The notes under the pieces are model-generated. The model had not been told where the DNA came from and searched no databases. It saw nothing but the letters and a program-made list of their open reading frames with translations. 64,000 nucleotides of DNA, from contig CAZNQG010000001.1 of assembly GCA_964575235.1 (NCBI GenBank), forward strand, positions 1-64,000, given 5' to 3'. Source of the DNA: SM23-62 sp964575235 (GTDB lineage: Bacteria > Bacteroidota > Bacteroidia > Bacteroidales > SM23-62). Position numbers and translations under genes: made by a program. The stretch's first letter is position 1. Each line of letters starts with the position of its first letter. Shown piece after piece: positions 26,435 to 35,802 of the stretch.

Positions 26435-27025
26435 TTAAAACTCTACGGTTGGTGGTGTTTCGGTTCCCTCGGCCGCCTCGAAGTATCCCTTGGTGTCAAA
26501 TCCGAAGATCGCAGCCGTGATCAGTGCCGGAAACCTTCGGATATAGGTGTTGTAGCTTCGGGTCGCGTCGTTGAATTTACGACGTTCGACGGCTATCCTG
26601 TTTTCGGTTCCCTCGAGCTGTGCCTGCAGGTCCAGGAAGTTCTGATTGGCTTTCAGATCCGGGTAGCGTTCCACGACAACCATCAGTCTTGACAGGGCCG
26701 AGCTGAGTCCGTCCTGGGCGGCCTGGAATTGCTGGATTGCTTCAGGGTTCAGGTTCTCGGGACTGATCGTAACGCCGGTGGCCTTGGCTCTGGCTTCGAT
26801 CACCCCAGTCAGGGTTTCCTGCTCGAAGTCGGCATATCCTTTGACGGTATTCACCAGGTTCGGGATCAGGTCTGCCCTTCTCTGGTAAGCGTTTTCCACG
26901 TTTGACCACTGGGCCGTCACGGCCTCCTCGAGCGTGACCATGTTGTTGTAACCGCAGGAAGTGAGCAGGGGTATAAGTCCTGCAAGGGCCATCAGGTTCA
27001 GGAATTTTCTTCTTTTGATTTTCAT
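26435..27025 (-). CDS. lemA: LemA family protein
   Basis: A 196-residue LemA protein. The N terminus has a lipoprotein-like signal (NLMALAGLIPLLTSCGYN). The conserved region follows: NNMVTLEEAVTAQWSNVENAYQRRADLIPNLVNTVKGYADFEQ, AQDGLSSALSRLMVVVERYPDLKANQNFLDLQAQLEGTENRIAVERRKFNDATRSYNTYIRRFP. LemA forms a long helical bundle at the membrane; function is poorly known. In many bacteria it is encoded directly before TPM proteins, as here. It diverges from urocanate hydratase across 141 bp containing a TATTTTTA stretch that could be a weak promoter. Confidence 0.93.
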   Translation of the reverse strand: MKIKRRKFLNLMALAGLIPLLTSCGYNNMVTLEEAVTAQWSNVENAYQRRADLIPNLVNTVKGYADFEQETLTGVIEARAKATGVTISPENLNPEAIQQFQAAQDGLSSALSRLMVVVERYPDLKANQNFLDLQAQLEGTENRIAVERRKFNDATRSYNTYIRRFPALITAAIFGFDTKGYFEAAEGTETPPTVEF

Positions 27026-27166
27026 GGGGTTTTCTTTTTAATACGGATTTTAAAAATACGATACTGGATCCATACTAGCAAAAGTTGAACCATCGCCATT
27101 TACTTGTTGTAGAATATAAAACTTGACATGATTTAATCTTAAATTTACGCGTCGATCCATGAAAAA

Positions 27167-29188
27167 ATGACAGACGCAGAATTCAGGAAGCAGATAAGGG
27201 AGGGAATCCCAGGAACCATTCCCCCGGCCAAAGCCTATGACCCCGACGTAAACCATGCGCCCAGGCGGAAGGATGTTTTGGGTCCGGAGGAAAAGAAACT
27301 GGCCCTGCGAAACGCTCTCCGCTATTTTCCCCGCTCGCACCATCCGGTGCTTGCCCCGGAATTTGCAGAGGAACTGTCCCGCTACGGGCACATCTACATG
27401 TACCGGTACCGGCCGGAATATAAAATTTATGCCAGGGATATCAATGCGTATCCGCACCGTTCGAAACAGGCGGCGGCCATCATGCTGATGATCAGCAACA
27501 ACCTGGACGAGTACGTCGCGCAGCACCCCCATGAGCTGATCACCTACGGGGGCAACGGCGCCGTCTTCCAGAACTGGGCCCAGTACCGGCTTTGCATGCA
27601 GTACCTTTCCGAAATGACCGACCAGATGACCCTGGTGCTGTATTCCGGACATCCCATGGGACTTTTCCCGTCCGATCCCTCCGCCCCGCGTGCCGTGGTT
27701 ACCAACGGCATGGTCATCCCGAATTATTCCTCCCCGGAGGATTACGAGCGCATGTATGCACTGGGCGTGAGCCAGTACGGCCAGATGACCGCAGGTTCCT
27801 TCATGTACATAGGCTCCCAGGGCATCGTTCACGGGACCACCATCACGGTGCTGAATGCGGGCCGGATGAAAAGCGGCAGGGAAGAGGCGGATCTGGGGGG
27901 ACAGGTATTTGTCACTTCCGGGCTTGGAGGCATGTCCGGAGCCCAGCCAAAGGCCACCGAGATTGCCGGAGGCATCTGCCTGGTGGCGGAGGTCAATCCG
28001 AAGGCCGTGAAGATCCGTCATGACCGGGGCTGGGTGCGCGAGGTATACGAGGACCTTGACAAGCTTCTTCTGCGGATGGAAAAGGCCCGGCGGGAAAAGG
28101 AAGCCATGTCCCTGGCATACCGGGGCAACGTCGTGGACCTGTGGGAAAAACTGGTCCACGAAAACGTGGAAATAGAAATGGGTTCGGACCAGACATCCCT
28201 GCATAATCCCTATGCAGGCGGGTATTATCCGGTTGGGATCTCCTTCGAGGAGGCCAACCGTATGATGACGGCCGATCCGGATGGATTCAGGCAGAAGGTC
28301 CGGGAATCTTTAAGGAGGCAGGTGGAGGCCGTTAACGCCATGGCCGACAGGGGAATGTATTTCTGGGATTACGGGAATGCATTCCTGCTTGAGGCGGGCC
28401 GTGCCGGGGCTGATATCTTCAGGGACGGCAAAGCTTACCGCTATCCTTCCTACGTGGAGGACATCATGGGTCCCCTGTTCTTTGATTACGGCTTCGGACC
28501 TTTCCGCTGGATATGCACTTCTTCAAAGGAGGAGGACCTGCGGATAACGGACGAAATCGCCACCGGGGTCCTGGAAGGCATGAGCAGGAATGCCCCGCCG
28601 CGGATACGCAGCCAGTTGCTGGATAACCTCAAATGGATCCGGGAGGCCGGCCGGAACCAGCTGGTGGTCGGGTCACAGGCCAGGATCCTGTATGCCGATG
28701 CCGAGGGTAGGGTCAAGATTGGAAGAGCCTTCAACGATGCCATACGGGAAAAGAAAATATCGGCTCCCCTTGTGCTGGGGCGGGACCACCACGATGTAAG
28801 CGGTACCGACTCCCCGTACCGGGAAACGGCGAACATTTACGACGGTTCCAGGTTCACGGCCGACATGGCGGTGCAGAACGTGATCGGTGATGCATTCCGC
28901 GGGGCAACCTGGGTTTCCCTGCACAACGGGGGAGGTGTTGGCTGGGGTGAGGTTATGAACGGGGGATTTGGCATGGTTTTGGATGGTTCCCTCGAGGCCG
29001 AACGCAGGCTGGAAAACATGCTTTTCTGGGATGTGAACAACGGAATCGCCAGAAGAAGCTGGGCCCGGAACGAAGGAGCCATGTTCACCATCGAAAGGGA
29101 AATGGACCGTTTCCCGGACCTGAAGGTAACCATACCCAGCCTGGCCGACGAGGCCCTCATCGAACAGGCCCTGAAAAAGACCGATTGA
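27167..29188 (+). CDS. hutU: Urocanate hydratase
   Basis: A 673-residue urocanase that uses NAD+ as a cofactor to convert urocanate to imidazolone propionate in histidine breakdown. Recognisable regions are ITYGGNGAVFQNWAQYRL, LYSGHPMGLFPSD, VTNGMVIPNY, the GGLGGMSGAQPKA-type NAD loop (VFVTSGLGGMSGAQP), SDQTSLHNPYAGGYYP and NGGGVGWGEVMNGGFGMVLDGS. This is the longer (about 670 residues) type found in Bacteroidota rather than the 560-residue HutU. No hutH, hutI or ftcD is adjacent, so the rest of the pathway must lie elsewhere. A 4-codon ATG frame just upstream ends at this start. Confidence 0.95.
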   Translation: MTDAEFRKQIREGIPGTIPPAKAYDPDVNHAPRRKDVLGPEEKKLALRNALRYFPRSHHPVLAPEFAEELSRYGHIYMYRYRPEYKIYARDINAYPHRSKQAAAIMLMISNNLDEYVAQHPHELITYGGNGAVFQNWAQYRLCMQYLSEMTDQMTLVLYSGHPMGLFPSDPSAPRAVVTNGMVIPNYSSPEDYERMYALGVSQYGQMTAGSFMYIGSQGIVHGTTITVLNAGRMKSGREEADLGGQVFVTSGLGGMSGAQPKATEIAGGICLVAEVNPKAVKIRHDRGWVREVYEDLDKLLLRMEKARREKEAMSLAYRGNVVDLWEKLVHENVEIEMGSDQTSLHNPYAGGYYPVGISFEEANRMMTADPDGFRQKVRESLRRQVEAVNAMADRGMYFWDYGNAFLLEAGRAGADIFRDGKAYRYPSYVEDIMGPLFFDYGFGPFRWICTSSKEEDLRITDEIATGVLEGMSRNAPPRIRSQLLDNLKWIREAGRNQLVVGSQARILYADAEGRVKIGRAFNDAIREKKISAPLVLGRDHHDVSGTDSPYRETANIYDGSRFTADMAVQNVIGDAFRGATWVSLHNGGGVGWGEVMNGGFGMVLDGSLEAERRLENMLFWDVNNGIARRSWARNEGAMFTIEREMDRFPDLKVTIPSLADEALIEQALKKTD

Positions 29189-29207
29189 AAATTCAGTCCT
29201 GCCAGAG

Positions 29208-29224
29208 CGGTGAGGCCCTCACCG
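29208..29224 (+). other. Short hairpin after hutU
   Basis: CGGTGAG and CTCACCG form a perfect 7-bp stem with a 3-base loop, 20 bp after the hutU stop. No T-tract follows, so it is not a standard terminator; it may stabilise the mRNA end. Confidence 0.4.
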
Positions 29225-29252
29225 GAACGGTCCTTAAAAACACGGAACGAAA

Positions 29253-29708
29253 ATGCTTCAAGGTACACGGCATATGCGGGGAGCATGGAGACTGCTGCTG
29301 GCGGTGCTCCTTGCGGGAATGTCACTTACGTCCTGCGAGGACATCCTGAACAACATGGACGGAGGTGACCCGAGAGACAAACTGGTGGATACCTGGAAGG
29401 TGGATGAAAGCCTATTACCCTACAAATCCGCCATGGAGATATACTGGGTGGAAATATCCAAGCACCCGTATGACAGCACCAGGGTGATCATATATAATTT
29501 CTTCAACGTCGATGCGGATGCGGAAGCCGTCGTCAGCGGGAGCAACCTCAGCCTGCCCGCGCAAACCCTTCAGGGGGGGTTCGGCGTAAGCGGGTCCGGG
29601 CAGGTGCAGGGGATAAAGGCCGATGAGATCGTCTGGACCTACACGGTGGATGACGGCAGCGGGCAGCCGGACCAGTATACGGCGGTTTACTCCAGGCTTA
29701 CTTTCTAA
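29253..29708 (+). CDS. Small lipoprotein of unknown function
   Basis: Up to 151 residues. A signal peptide with a lipobox (LLAGMSLTSC) is followed by EDILNNMDGGDPRDKLVDTWKVDES and a small beta-rich domain (YWVEISKHPYDSTRVIIYNFFN, then IKADEIVWTYTVDDGSG). The pattern of 'lipobox, WKVxE, short beta-barrel' is typical of Bacteroidota lipocalin-like lipoproteins, but I cannot name a family. A second ATG at 29274 (MRGAWRLLL) may be the true start. The gene is on the same strand as hutU, 64 bp downstream, and converges on the CoA-binding protein gene. Confidence 0.7.
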   Translation: MLQGTRHMRGAWRLLLAVLLAGMSLTSCEDILNNMDGGDPRDKLVDTWKVDESLLPYKSAMEIYWVEISKHPYDSTRVIIYNFFNVDADAEAVVSGSNLSLPAQTLQGGFGVSGSGQVQGIKADEIVWTYTVDDGSGQPDQYTAVYSRLTF

Positions 29709-29732
29709 AGCGGGTTTGCTGCCTTTGCAGAA

Positions 29733-30125
29733 CTAAAAGGAACCGGTGTTGATCATGATCAGGGCGCAGTCAACAACCACCTCGACCCCTTTTTCCCCCA
29801 GGATTTCCTGCAGTTCAGGATTCTCGGTACCCGGATTGAAAATGACCCGCCGGGGATTCAGGCTGACCAGGTAATCGTAGTATGCCTCCTGCTTCTTTTT
29901 CCCCATGTAGAGCAGTACGGTATCCACATCATCCACCCCGGGCATCCCGGTCAGGATCTCGATGTCCTTGATGTATCCCTCCTGCAGACCGACGGCAACC
30001 ACATCGTATCCGTTCCGGTCCAGGCTTTTGACAGCCTTGCAGGAGAACCGATCCGGGTTTTCGACTGCCCCCAGAACCATCATTTTGCCTGTTTTTCCGG
30101 TTTTTTTGGAACGGAAAAGCATCAT
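29733..30125 (-). CDS. CoA-binding domain protein (YccU-like)
   Basis: A 130-residue single-domain Rossmann protein: MMVLGAVENPDRFSCKAVKSLDRNGYDVVAVG is the nucleotide-binding turn, and LLYMGKKKQEAYYDYLVSLNPRRVIFNPGTENPEL is the second half. The family (CoA_binding_2) binds CoA through this fold; the biological role is not established. It follows ispF after 12 bp on the same strand, but no functional link is known. Confidence 0.85.
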   Translation of the reverse strand: MMLFRSKKTGKTGKMMVLGAVENPDRFSCKAVKSLDRNGYDVVAVGLQEGYIKDIEILTGMPGVDDVDTVLLYMGKKKQEAYYDYLVSLNPRRVIFNPGTENPELQEILGEKGVEVVVDCALIMINTGSF

Positions 30126-30137
30126 CGTTTGACAAAT

Positions 30138-30617
30138 TTAGCTCAAAACCAGCAATACCGCGGCATAGGCTGAAATCCCCTGTTCCTCGCCCACAAAACC
30201 GAGCCTCTCGGTTGTGGTTGCCTTGATGGAAACCTGGTGGGAATCGATATGCAGGACATCGGACAGGGCCTTTACCATGTCCGGTATGTATTTCCCGATC
30301 CTGGGGGTTTGCAGGCAGACCGTGCTGTCTATATTGGATATTTCGTACCCGTAAAAACGGATCATGTTAATCGTTCTTTCCAGAAGGATCTTGCTGTCGA
30401 TGCCGCGGAACTCTTCTTCGGTATCGGGGAAGTGCTTGCCGATATCGCCCAGGGCCAGGGCCCCCAGCATGGCATCACAGATTGCGTGGATCAGCACGTC
30501 GCCGTCGGAATGGCCCATGGGACCTTTTTCGGATGGGATTTTAATGCCTCCGAGGATGAAGTCCCGGCCTTCCTCGAGCCGGTGGACGTCATACCCGATG
30601 CCGATCCGGTAACTCAT
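30138..30617 (-). CDS. ispF: 2-C-methyl-D-erythritol 2,4-cyclodiphosphate synthase
   Basis: A 159-residue IspF that cyclises CDP-methylerythritol phosphate in the non-mevalonate isoprenoid pathway. Metal ligands D10 and H12 (YDVH) and H44 (VLIHAICDAMLG) are present, as are the GHSDGD loop and the closing KATTTERLGFVGEEQGISAYAAVLL signature. Full length for the trimeric family. It starts 3 bp after porV stops, and the porV/ispF pairing suggests co-transcription from the porV promoter. Confidence 0.97.
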   Translation of the reverse strand: MSYRIGIGYDVHRLEEGRDFILGGIKIPSEKGPMGHSDGDVLIHAICDAMLGALALGDIGKHFPDTEEEFRGIDSKILLERTINMIRFYGYEISNIDSTVCLQTPRIGKYIPDMVKALSDVLHIDSHQVSIKATTTERLGFVGEEQGISAYAAVLLVLS

Positions 30618-30620
30618 GAT

Positions 30621-31871
30621 TCAATACTGCGGCCTGCCGAACTCGAATCCGAGGGTAAACCTCAGGGTATTGGCCAGGGGATTGTTCTGCTTGACGGGTA
30701 CCAGGTAGGAGAAATCCAGTTCAAATACATTCAGCCGCAGTCCCACGCCCAGGGTAAAATACTTCCGGTTCCCCTTGGTTTCGTGCTCGTAGAAGTATCC
30801 CGCACGGATGGCGAACTGCCTGCGGTACCAGTATTCAACACCGAGTCCGAAGGTAATCTCATTGAACTCTTCCCGGAAAACGCTGCGTGACCCGTCTTTC
30901 ATCAGCACCCCGGGAGCATCGTAGAAGGAAACGAACATCCCGACGGGGGTTGGTACGTCTGGGTCCTGTCCGAATTCAATCACTTTGTTGCCCAGTGAGT
31001 CGATCACGGTGCTTCCGGTGCTGTCGGTTGCATATATCGGGGGTGTGGGGACCAGCATCTTGTTGATGTCTGCCATGAAAGTGATGGAATTGTATTCGTC
31101 CATTTCAATCATCAGGGCGCCCCCGAATTTGAGGTTGATCGGGAGGAAGGTTTTTTCCCCGCCCTCCGTATAGGATACCTTGTTCCCCATGTTGGAGATG
31201 TTAAACCCGAGCCCCAGGGTCCCGTCCTTGCTTCCGAGGGCCAGGTCGGTATTGTTGTAGTAGAAGGCAAGGTCCCCTGCAATGGCCATGGCCGCCTTGG
31301 ACTCCCCACCTGAAATATAGGTTCCACTTGTCAGGTCGGAGCGGATGAAGCGGAAGACGATCCCCCCGGAGAAGCGGTCGGTCAGCAGCCTGGAATACCC
31401 GGCATCGACGGCAAATTCATTGGGCACGTAAATCCCCTGCGGGGTTCCGTAATTATCCGTGAATACGATTTGTCCCAGGCTGAAGTACCTCAGGGATGCG
31501 CTGACCACCTGCCGGTCTCGGAACTTATAGTATCCCACAAGGTAAGCAAGGTTTATGTCTTTGATGAGTTTGCGGAGCCAGGGAGTATAGGAGAGGGCAA
31601 CCCCGCCCTGGCTCTCGATAAAAGGATATTTTGCCGGGTTCCAGTTCTGGGAATTGAGATCGGGTGATGTGGCTACGCCCACGTCTCCCAAAGCCCCGGC
31701 CCTCGAATCAGGAGTAATGGTCATAAAGGGAACCGCGGTCTGGATGGCGTTGAGTTGGGGACCGCTGGCCGTAGATCCCCCATTTTGTCCATGCACTGCA
31801 TAACTGCCCGAGAGTAAGGTGAACACCAGGCTCAGGACCGTTATGCCCTTTCTCATTCTAATTTTCTTCAT
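30621..31871 (-). CDS. porV: Type IX secretion outer membrane protein PorV
   Basis: A 416-residue outer-membrane barrel of the PorV/LptO family (FadL-like), the shuttle and attachment component that receives cargo from the type IX translocon and hands it to the PorU sortase. The signal peptide is KITVLSLVFTLLSGSYAVHGQ-like (after MKKIRMRKG). It is followed by AVPFMTITPDSRAGALGDVGVATSPDLNSQNWNPAKYPF, the signature PorV N terminus, and strands ending in LRFTLGFEFGRPQY. I start at ATG 31871; six further codons upstream add nothing. Encoded downstream of porU with a TATATTTG element in between. Confidence 0.93.
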   Translation of the reverse strand: MKKIRMRKGITVLSLVFTLLSGSYAVHGQNGGSTASGPQLNAIQTAVPFMTITPDSRAGALGDVGVATSPDLNSQNWNPAKYPFIESQGGVALSYTPWLRKLIKDINLAYLVGYYKFRDRQVVSASLRYFSLGQIVFTDNYGTPQGIYVPNEFAVDAGYSRLLTDRFSGGIVFRFIRSDLTSGTYISGGESKAAMAIAGDLAFYYNNTDLALGSKDGTLGLGFNISNMGNKVSYTEGGEKTFLPINLKFGGALMIEMDEYNSITFMADINKMLVPTPPIYATDSTGSTVIDSLGNKVIEFGQDPDVPTPVGMFVSFYDAPGVLMKDGSRSVFREEFNEITFGLGVEYWYRRQFAIRAGYFYEHETKGNRKYFTLGVGLRLNVFELDFSYLVPVKQNNPLANTLRFTLGFEFGRPQY

Positions 31872-31886
31872 AAGCAATAGGGAGAA

Positions 31887-31894
31887 CAAATATA
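31887..31894 (-). promoter_or_regulatory. Candidate -7 element for porV-ispF
   Basis: Reverse-strand TATATTTG is an exact TAnnTTTG match, 15 bp before the porV ATG and after the porU stop. It suggests porV-ispF-CoA-binding can be transcribed independently of porU. Confidence 0.45.
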
Positions 31895-31921
31895 AGGGAT
31901 TTTTACTATCTAACGAGGATT

Positions 31922-34900
31922 CTAATTTAATATTACCAGCTTCTCGAATTTTTCAGCCGTATGGCCCAGGGAGGTTCTTACCTTCAATCGGTAGATGTAA
32001 ACACCGCGCCCGATCCTGCTGCCGTAATCGTCCCTGCCGTCCCAGTCTATGGGCCCCACCCGGTAGCCTGATGCGGGGGCATAGTGCTCGATCGTTTTCA
32101 CCAGTTTACCCGATACGGTGAATACCTGGACGAGCACCTCCAGGTCGGCACTTGGCTGGTTGTGTTCGAAGAAGAACCGGGTATGCGTGGTGAAGGGATT
32201 GGGGTAGTTCAGGACGTGGTCAAGACGCAGGTCCTGGTCCGCATTCACGGTGAATTCGAGGATTTCCTCCGAGGAATTGTTATACACGTCCCAGACCTTG
32301 ACCTTCAGGGTGTGGGGACCGGCCTCCAGGTTCTTGAAGCTGTACCGGATCTTTCCGCTCTTGTAGGAATCCGCGTCAGCCTCGTAATAATCGTTCAGGA
32401 TGATCGGTTGCTGTGTGTTACCGTCCAGCAGCGCCGTCAGGTCGTGCCCGATGCCGTTCCCGAGGGTATTGATCCCGTTGCTGTCGCTGACGTAAGCCAG
32501 GAGCACCGGACTTTCGTCGGTCATGCCACCGAATACGAAGTTCTCGTCGTTCATGAAAACCTCCAGTTGCGGGCCTTCGGTATCTTCTGTTACGGAATCT
32601 GCTGTACCCCCTATGACTACCTGCTGGAAGGATCCGTGTGCGTCTTCCAGGCCGTCTTCGGCATAGAAGCTCAGCTTGCCATAGTCGTAGTTGTAGGAAA
32701 TATCCTTCGGAACTACAAAGCTGAAGGAAAAAGTACCGTTCGTTACCGTCGCCTTGCCCTTGTAAAGTACACGGTTCTGCATGGAGAAGTTGAACGGCGA
32801 ACCTCCGTCGTTCGAGAGGGTGGTGATGCTGCTGCTTTTATCGAATACCGTCGGGTATACCGTGCCGTTGAATTGATCCAGGGGGTTCCCCGTTTCGTCT
32901 TCCATATACCCGCTGACGGTCACCTTGCCCAGGGCTTTCAGGGTATCTCCCTGCTCCGTAGCCGGAATCCCGTTGATCGCTTCAACCCTGACCCGGTGTT
33001 TCGGATAGGCCAGTTCCAGGGCAGGGTCGCCCAGCAGTGTGAAATTGCGTTTGTTGATCCCGCCTGAGGTGGCGTTCTTGGTCAGGCGGATGATGTCTCC
33101 GAGTTTGTAGTTCCGGCCGTTCTCATCCTTTTCGAATACGTAATCATAGAAGTATTCGTTCAGGACTTGATTGGGTGGCGAAAATACCAGGCGGGTTGTG
33201 GTCAGCAGGGCGATGCCTCCGCCGTCGGGATTCAGCAGTACCAGTTCACCCGCGGAAGGAGCTTCGTATTCGTCGAAACGGCTGAACTCACAGGTGGCGG
33301 TCATGAACAGCGGGAGCCTGTCGGCGTTTTTCCAGGACAGTACATCCTCTATTCGAAGCACCCTCTCATGGGCAAGTCCCTTGCTGCCCCCGTGTCCCGT
33401 ATAGTTCATGATCAGCGCTCCTTTTTCGACGCGCTGGCCGATGGCATCGTTCACGTCCGGGTAGCGGGGACCGGAAGGCGTGGATACCTGGGTGTAGGCG
33501 TCGAGGTAGATCTTACCCACCGTGAAATCCGGGTAGTTTTGTTCGATGCTCCGGGCAAGCTGGTCTGCCTGGCGCATATGGATGTTGTTTTCCTCGTCAT
33601 CACCAATGAAGCAGATCACGTTACGCCAATCCCCCATCCTGTCAGCATTCTTATAGGAAAGGACCTTTTCCAGCACGTTCTCAGCCTCCTCGAGACTGGA
33701 GACGGGGAAGCGTCCCACGCCGATGTCAATGAGTCCCATGGCCTCCCCTTCATCATCGTCCAGCAGTCCGAAGAAATCATCGGTAACGTAGCTGGTGGTT
33801 GGTGAAAGGGAATTGGCGGACTGGTAAGTGGGTATCAGGTTGGTGTTGTTCACGTCGGTACCTTTGTTATCGTAAGACCCGTCCCCGTAAAGAAGCACAT
33901 ACTTTGGCATCTCATCGGGTGTGGCCGCCCGATCGTAGAGCATTTTAAGGAAATCCCGGATGGCCGAAGCATCCGGGCTCCCGGATGAAAACTCGTGGTA
34001 TATCTGCTGCGGTGTTACCACCACGGTGTCGAGTCCGTCGCGATCCTGCCGGTACGCGGCGAGCCTGCGGGCATAGGGGAGGAATTGAGGGGGACTCACA
34101 ACCACATAGTTCCGGCCTTTGAGTGCATGCAGGTTCTGGTTCGGTACGGGTCCAACATCGTCCCCCTGGGTTACCGGCGTCCGGTGGGATGACTCGGGGA
34201 TGAATGCGATGAATTCCTTCAGCACTTCAGTCTCGGCCTTGAAATGCAGGTTTCCGTCCCGGTAGCTTTTCGGCATGCGTACGGGCCGGGTCGGGTCCGT
34301 AATGTCCCATACCTGGACGGAGGCAGGTGCATCTTCGATCACGAATTCCGTGATCCTTCCGGGTCCCACGGAAAGCCGGTCTCGGAATGTCTTTTCCATG
34401 GGATTGGAATCACCGGGTCCCAGGAGCGGTGCGCGCGCGTTGACGGTGATGTAGTTCAGCCAGGCTTCGGCCGAAGGGGCGTTCTTGATGTAGCGCAGGG
34501 AGACGTTCAATCCGTCGGCGGTGGGCGTATAGCTGAAGGTGGCGGTTGCCGGATTGGCGTATGGCAGGGAATAGGAGCCGATCACCGTTCCCTGCATATG
34601 CAGGGTGCCGAGCAGGTCCCCGTTGGCGCGCACCTGCATGCTGGTCTGGGCGGAAGCCCTGCCCACGGTCTGCACGCGGATCCTGACCTCCTCGCCGCTA
34701 ACCGTTGGTATCGACAGCATGTTAAAGTCCTGTTCCGTGACGATGTCGAAATGTTCCCCGTACCATTCCCTGCCGGACTGGATCAGGTTGATCTCGTCCA
34801 TTTCATGATGGCGCAGTACATCGTAGGCGGTGCAGGTGTAGTTGGCAGGAAGCGAAGGTTCCACTGCATCCTGGACCCTTAGGCCGGGTCCCAGGTCGGA

Positions 34901-35731
34901 GGTCAGGTAATAATAGGAAGCCGTGGCATAATCATGCTTTTCATAATGGAAGAAATCGCTGTTTTCATCGTACTTCCATGCATCCTCACAGCGGCCGTAA
35001 AACAGGACCCTGTCCCCTGTTACCAGGATGGCATTCTCGACCAGGTCATCGTGCCTGGGATCCGCGTTCATTTTTCCCAGCATGCCTCCGCCGTTCCCGT
35101 ATACCCGCACGCCGGCAGGGTCTTCGATGCCCAGTTCCCGGAGGCGGTCAAAGCTCAGGGCGTGGATGCCATCCTCTTTGACCGCGACCCGGATCCATTT
35201 CCCGATGGCCAGCACCGAACGGTCCGCATACTCCCGGCTTGCCGAGGGGGCGCTTTTCAACGGCCCCGGGGAGGGTACCAGTTCCAGGTCGAAGGACTCC
35301 AGCAACTCGATCCGGCCGGTCTTCGGATTCCTCCGCAGGGGAATGAAACCGACCTGCAGGTGCTTTTCTTTCCGTAAACGAGCCGTACTGCTGCTAACCT
35401 CGATTTCGGCAGGGATGCCTTCGAGGTTCTTGACATCCCTAAGTAATTCATTATCAACCTCCTGGAATCCGGGATTCCGGAGGCGAACCGTATATTCGGA
35501 ATTATTTCCTATTTTTATCACCTCATAATAATTTGGTAATAAAGTATTTAGATCATAAGTGGCTCGCTGAAAATGAAGGACCTTTACTTCTTCGCTCCCG
35601 AATTGCATATGCTGGATTGGTGTCCACCGGATGGTCCTCCTTCCGGGGATCTGCTGTCCGGAAAGCAGAACGGGCAGAAACAGAACAATAAAGGCCAGGG
35701 GAATGATACGGATAAAACGTATTGGGAACAT
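31922..35731 (-). CDS. porU: Type IX secretion sortase PorU
   Basis: A 1269-residue C25 (gingipain-like) peptidase that removes the C-terminal signal from type IX cargo and joins the cargo to A-LPS at the cell surface. A signal peptide (RFIRIIPLAFIVLFLPVLL) precedes a long N-terminal beta region. The C25 domain begins near YVLLYGDGSYDNKG and holds the catalytic His of NYTGHGGSKGL (about residue 780) and the Cys of MTATCEFSRFD (about 815). An Ig-like domain and a C-terminal CTD-type domain follow (LNYPNPFTTHTRFFFEH, then GRGVYIYRLKV). Its length and order match Flavobacterium and Porphyromonas PorU. It diverges from the PorP/SprF gene. Confidence 0.95.
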   Translation of the reverse strand: MFPIRFIRIIPLAFIVLFLPVLLSGQQIPGRRTIRWTPIQHMQFGSEEVKVLHFQRATYDLNTLLPNYYEVIKIGNNSEYTVRLRNPGFQEVDNELLRDVKNLEGIPAEIEVSSSTARLRKEKHLQVGFIPLRRNPKTGRIELLESFDLELVPSPGPLKSAPSASREYADRSVLAIGKWIRVAVKEDGIHALSFDRLRELGIEDPAGVRVYGNGGGMLGKMNADPRHDDLVENAILVTGDRVLFYGRCEDAWKYDENSDFFHYEKHDYATASYYYLTSDLGPGLRVQDAVEPSLPANYTCTAYDVLRHHEMDEINLIQSGREWYGEHFDIVTEQDFNMLSIPTVSGEEVRIRVQTVGRASAQTSMQVRANGDLLGTLHMQGTVIGSYSLPYANPATATFSYTPTADGLNVSLRYIKNAPSAEAWLNYITVNARAPLLGPGDSNPMEKTFRDRLSVGPGRITEFVIEDAPASVQVWDITDPTRPVRMPKSYRDGNLHFKAETEVLKEFIAFIPESSHRTPVTQGDDVGPVPNQNLHALKGRNYVVVSPPQFLPYARRLAAYRQDRDGLDTVVVTPQQIYHEFSSGSPDASAIRDFLKMLYDRAATPDEMPKYVLLYGDGSYDNKGTDVNNTNLIPTYQSANSLSPTTSYVTDDFFGLLDDDEGEAMGLIDIGVGRFPVSSLEEAENVLEKVLSYKNADRMGDWRNVICFIGDDEENNIHMRQADQLARSIEQNYPDFTVGKIYLDAYTQVSTPSGPRYPDVNDAIGQRVEKGALIMNYTGHGGSKGLAHERVLRIEDVLSWKNADRLPLFMTATCEFSRFDEYEAPSAGELVLLNPDGGGIALLTTTRLVFSPPNQVLNEYFYDYVFEKDENGRNYKLGDIIRLTKNATSGGINKRNFTLLGDPALELAYPKHRVRVEAINGIPATEQGDTLKALGKVTVSGYMEDETGNPLDQFNGTVYPTVFDKSSSITTLSNDGGSPFNFSMQNRVLYKGKATVTNGTFSFSFVVPKDISYNYDYGKLSFYAEDGLEDAHGSFQQVVIGGTADSVTEDTEGPQLEVFMNDENFVFGGMTDESPVLLAYVSDSNGINTLGNGIGHDLTALLDGNTQQPIILNDYYEADADSYKSGKIRYSFKNLEAGPHTLKVKVWDVYNNSSEEILEFTVNADQDLRLDHVLNYPNPFTTHTRFFFEHNQPSADLEVLVQVFTVSGKLVKTIEHYAPASGYRVGPIDWDGRDDYGSRIGRGVYIYRLKVRTSLGHTAEKFEKLVILN

Positions 35732-35802
35732 GGGTAACTTGTTACGGCTGAGAATGCAACGTTAATAAAAAAGGTAGATTATCCGCATATTTTTAGATCA
35801 AA

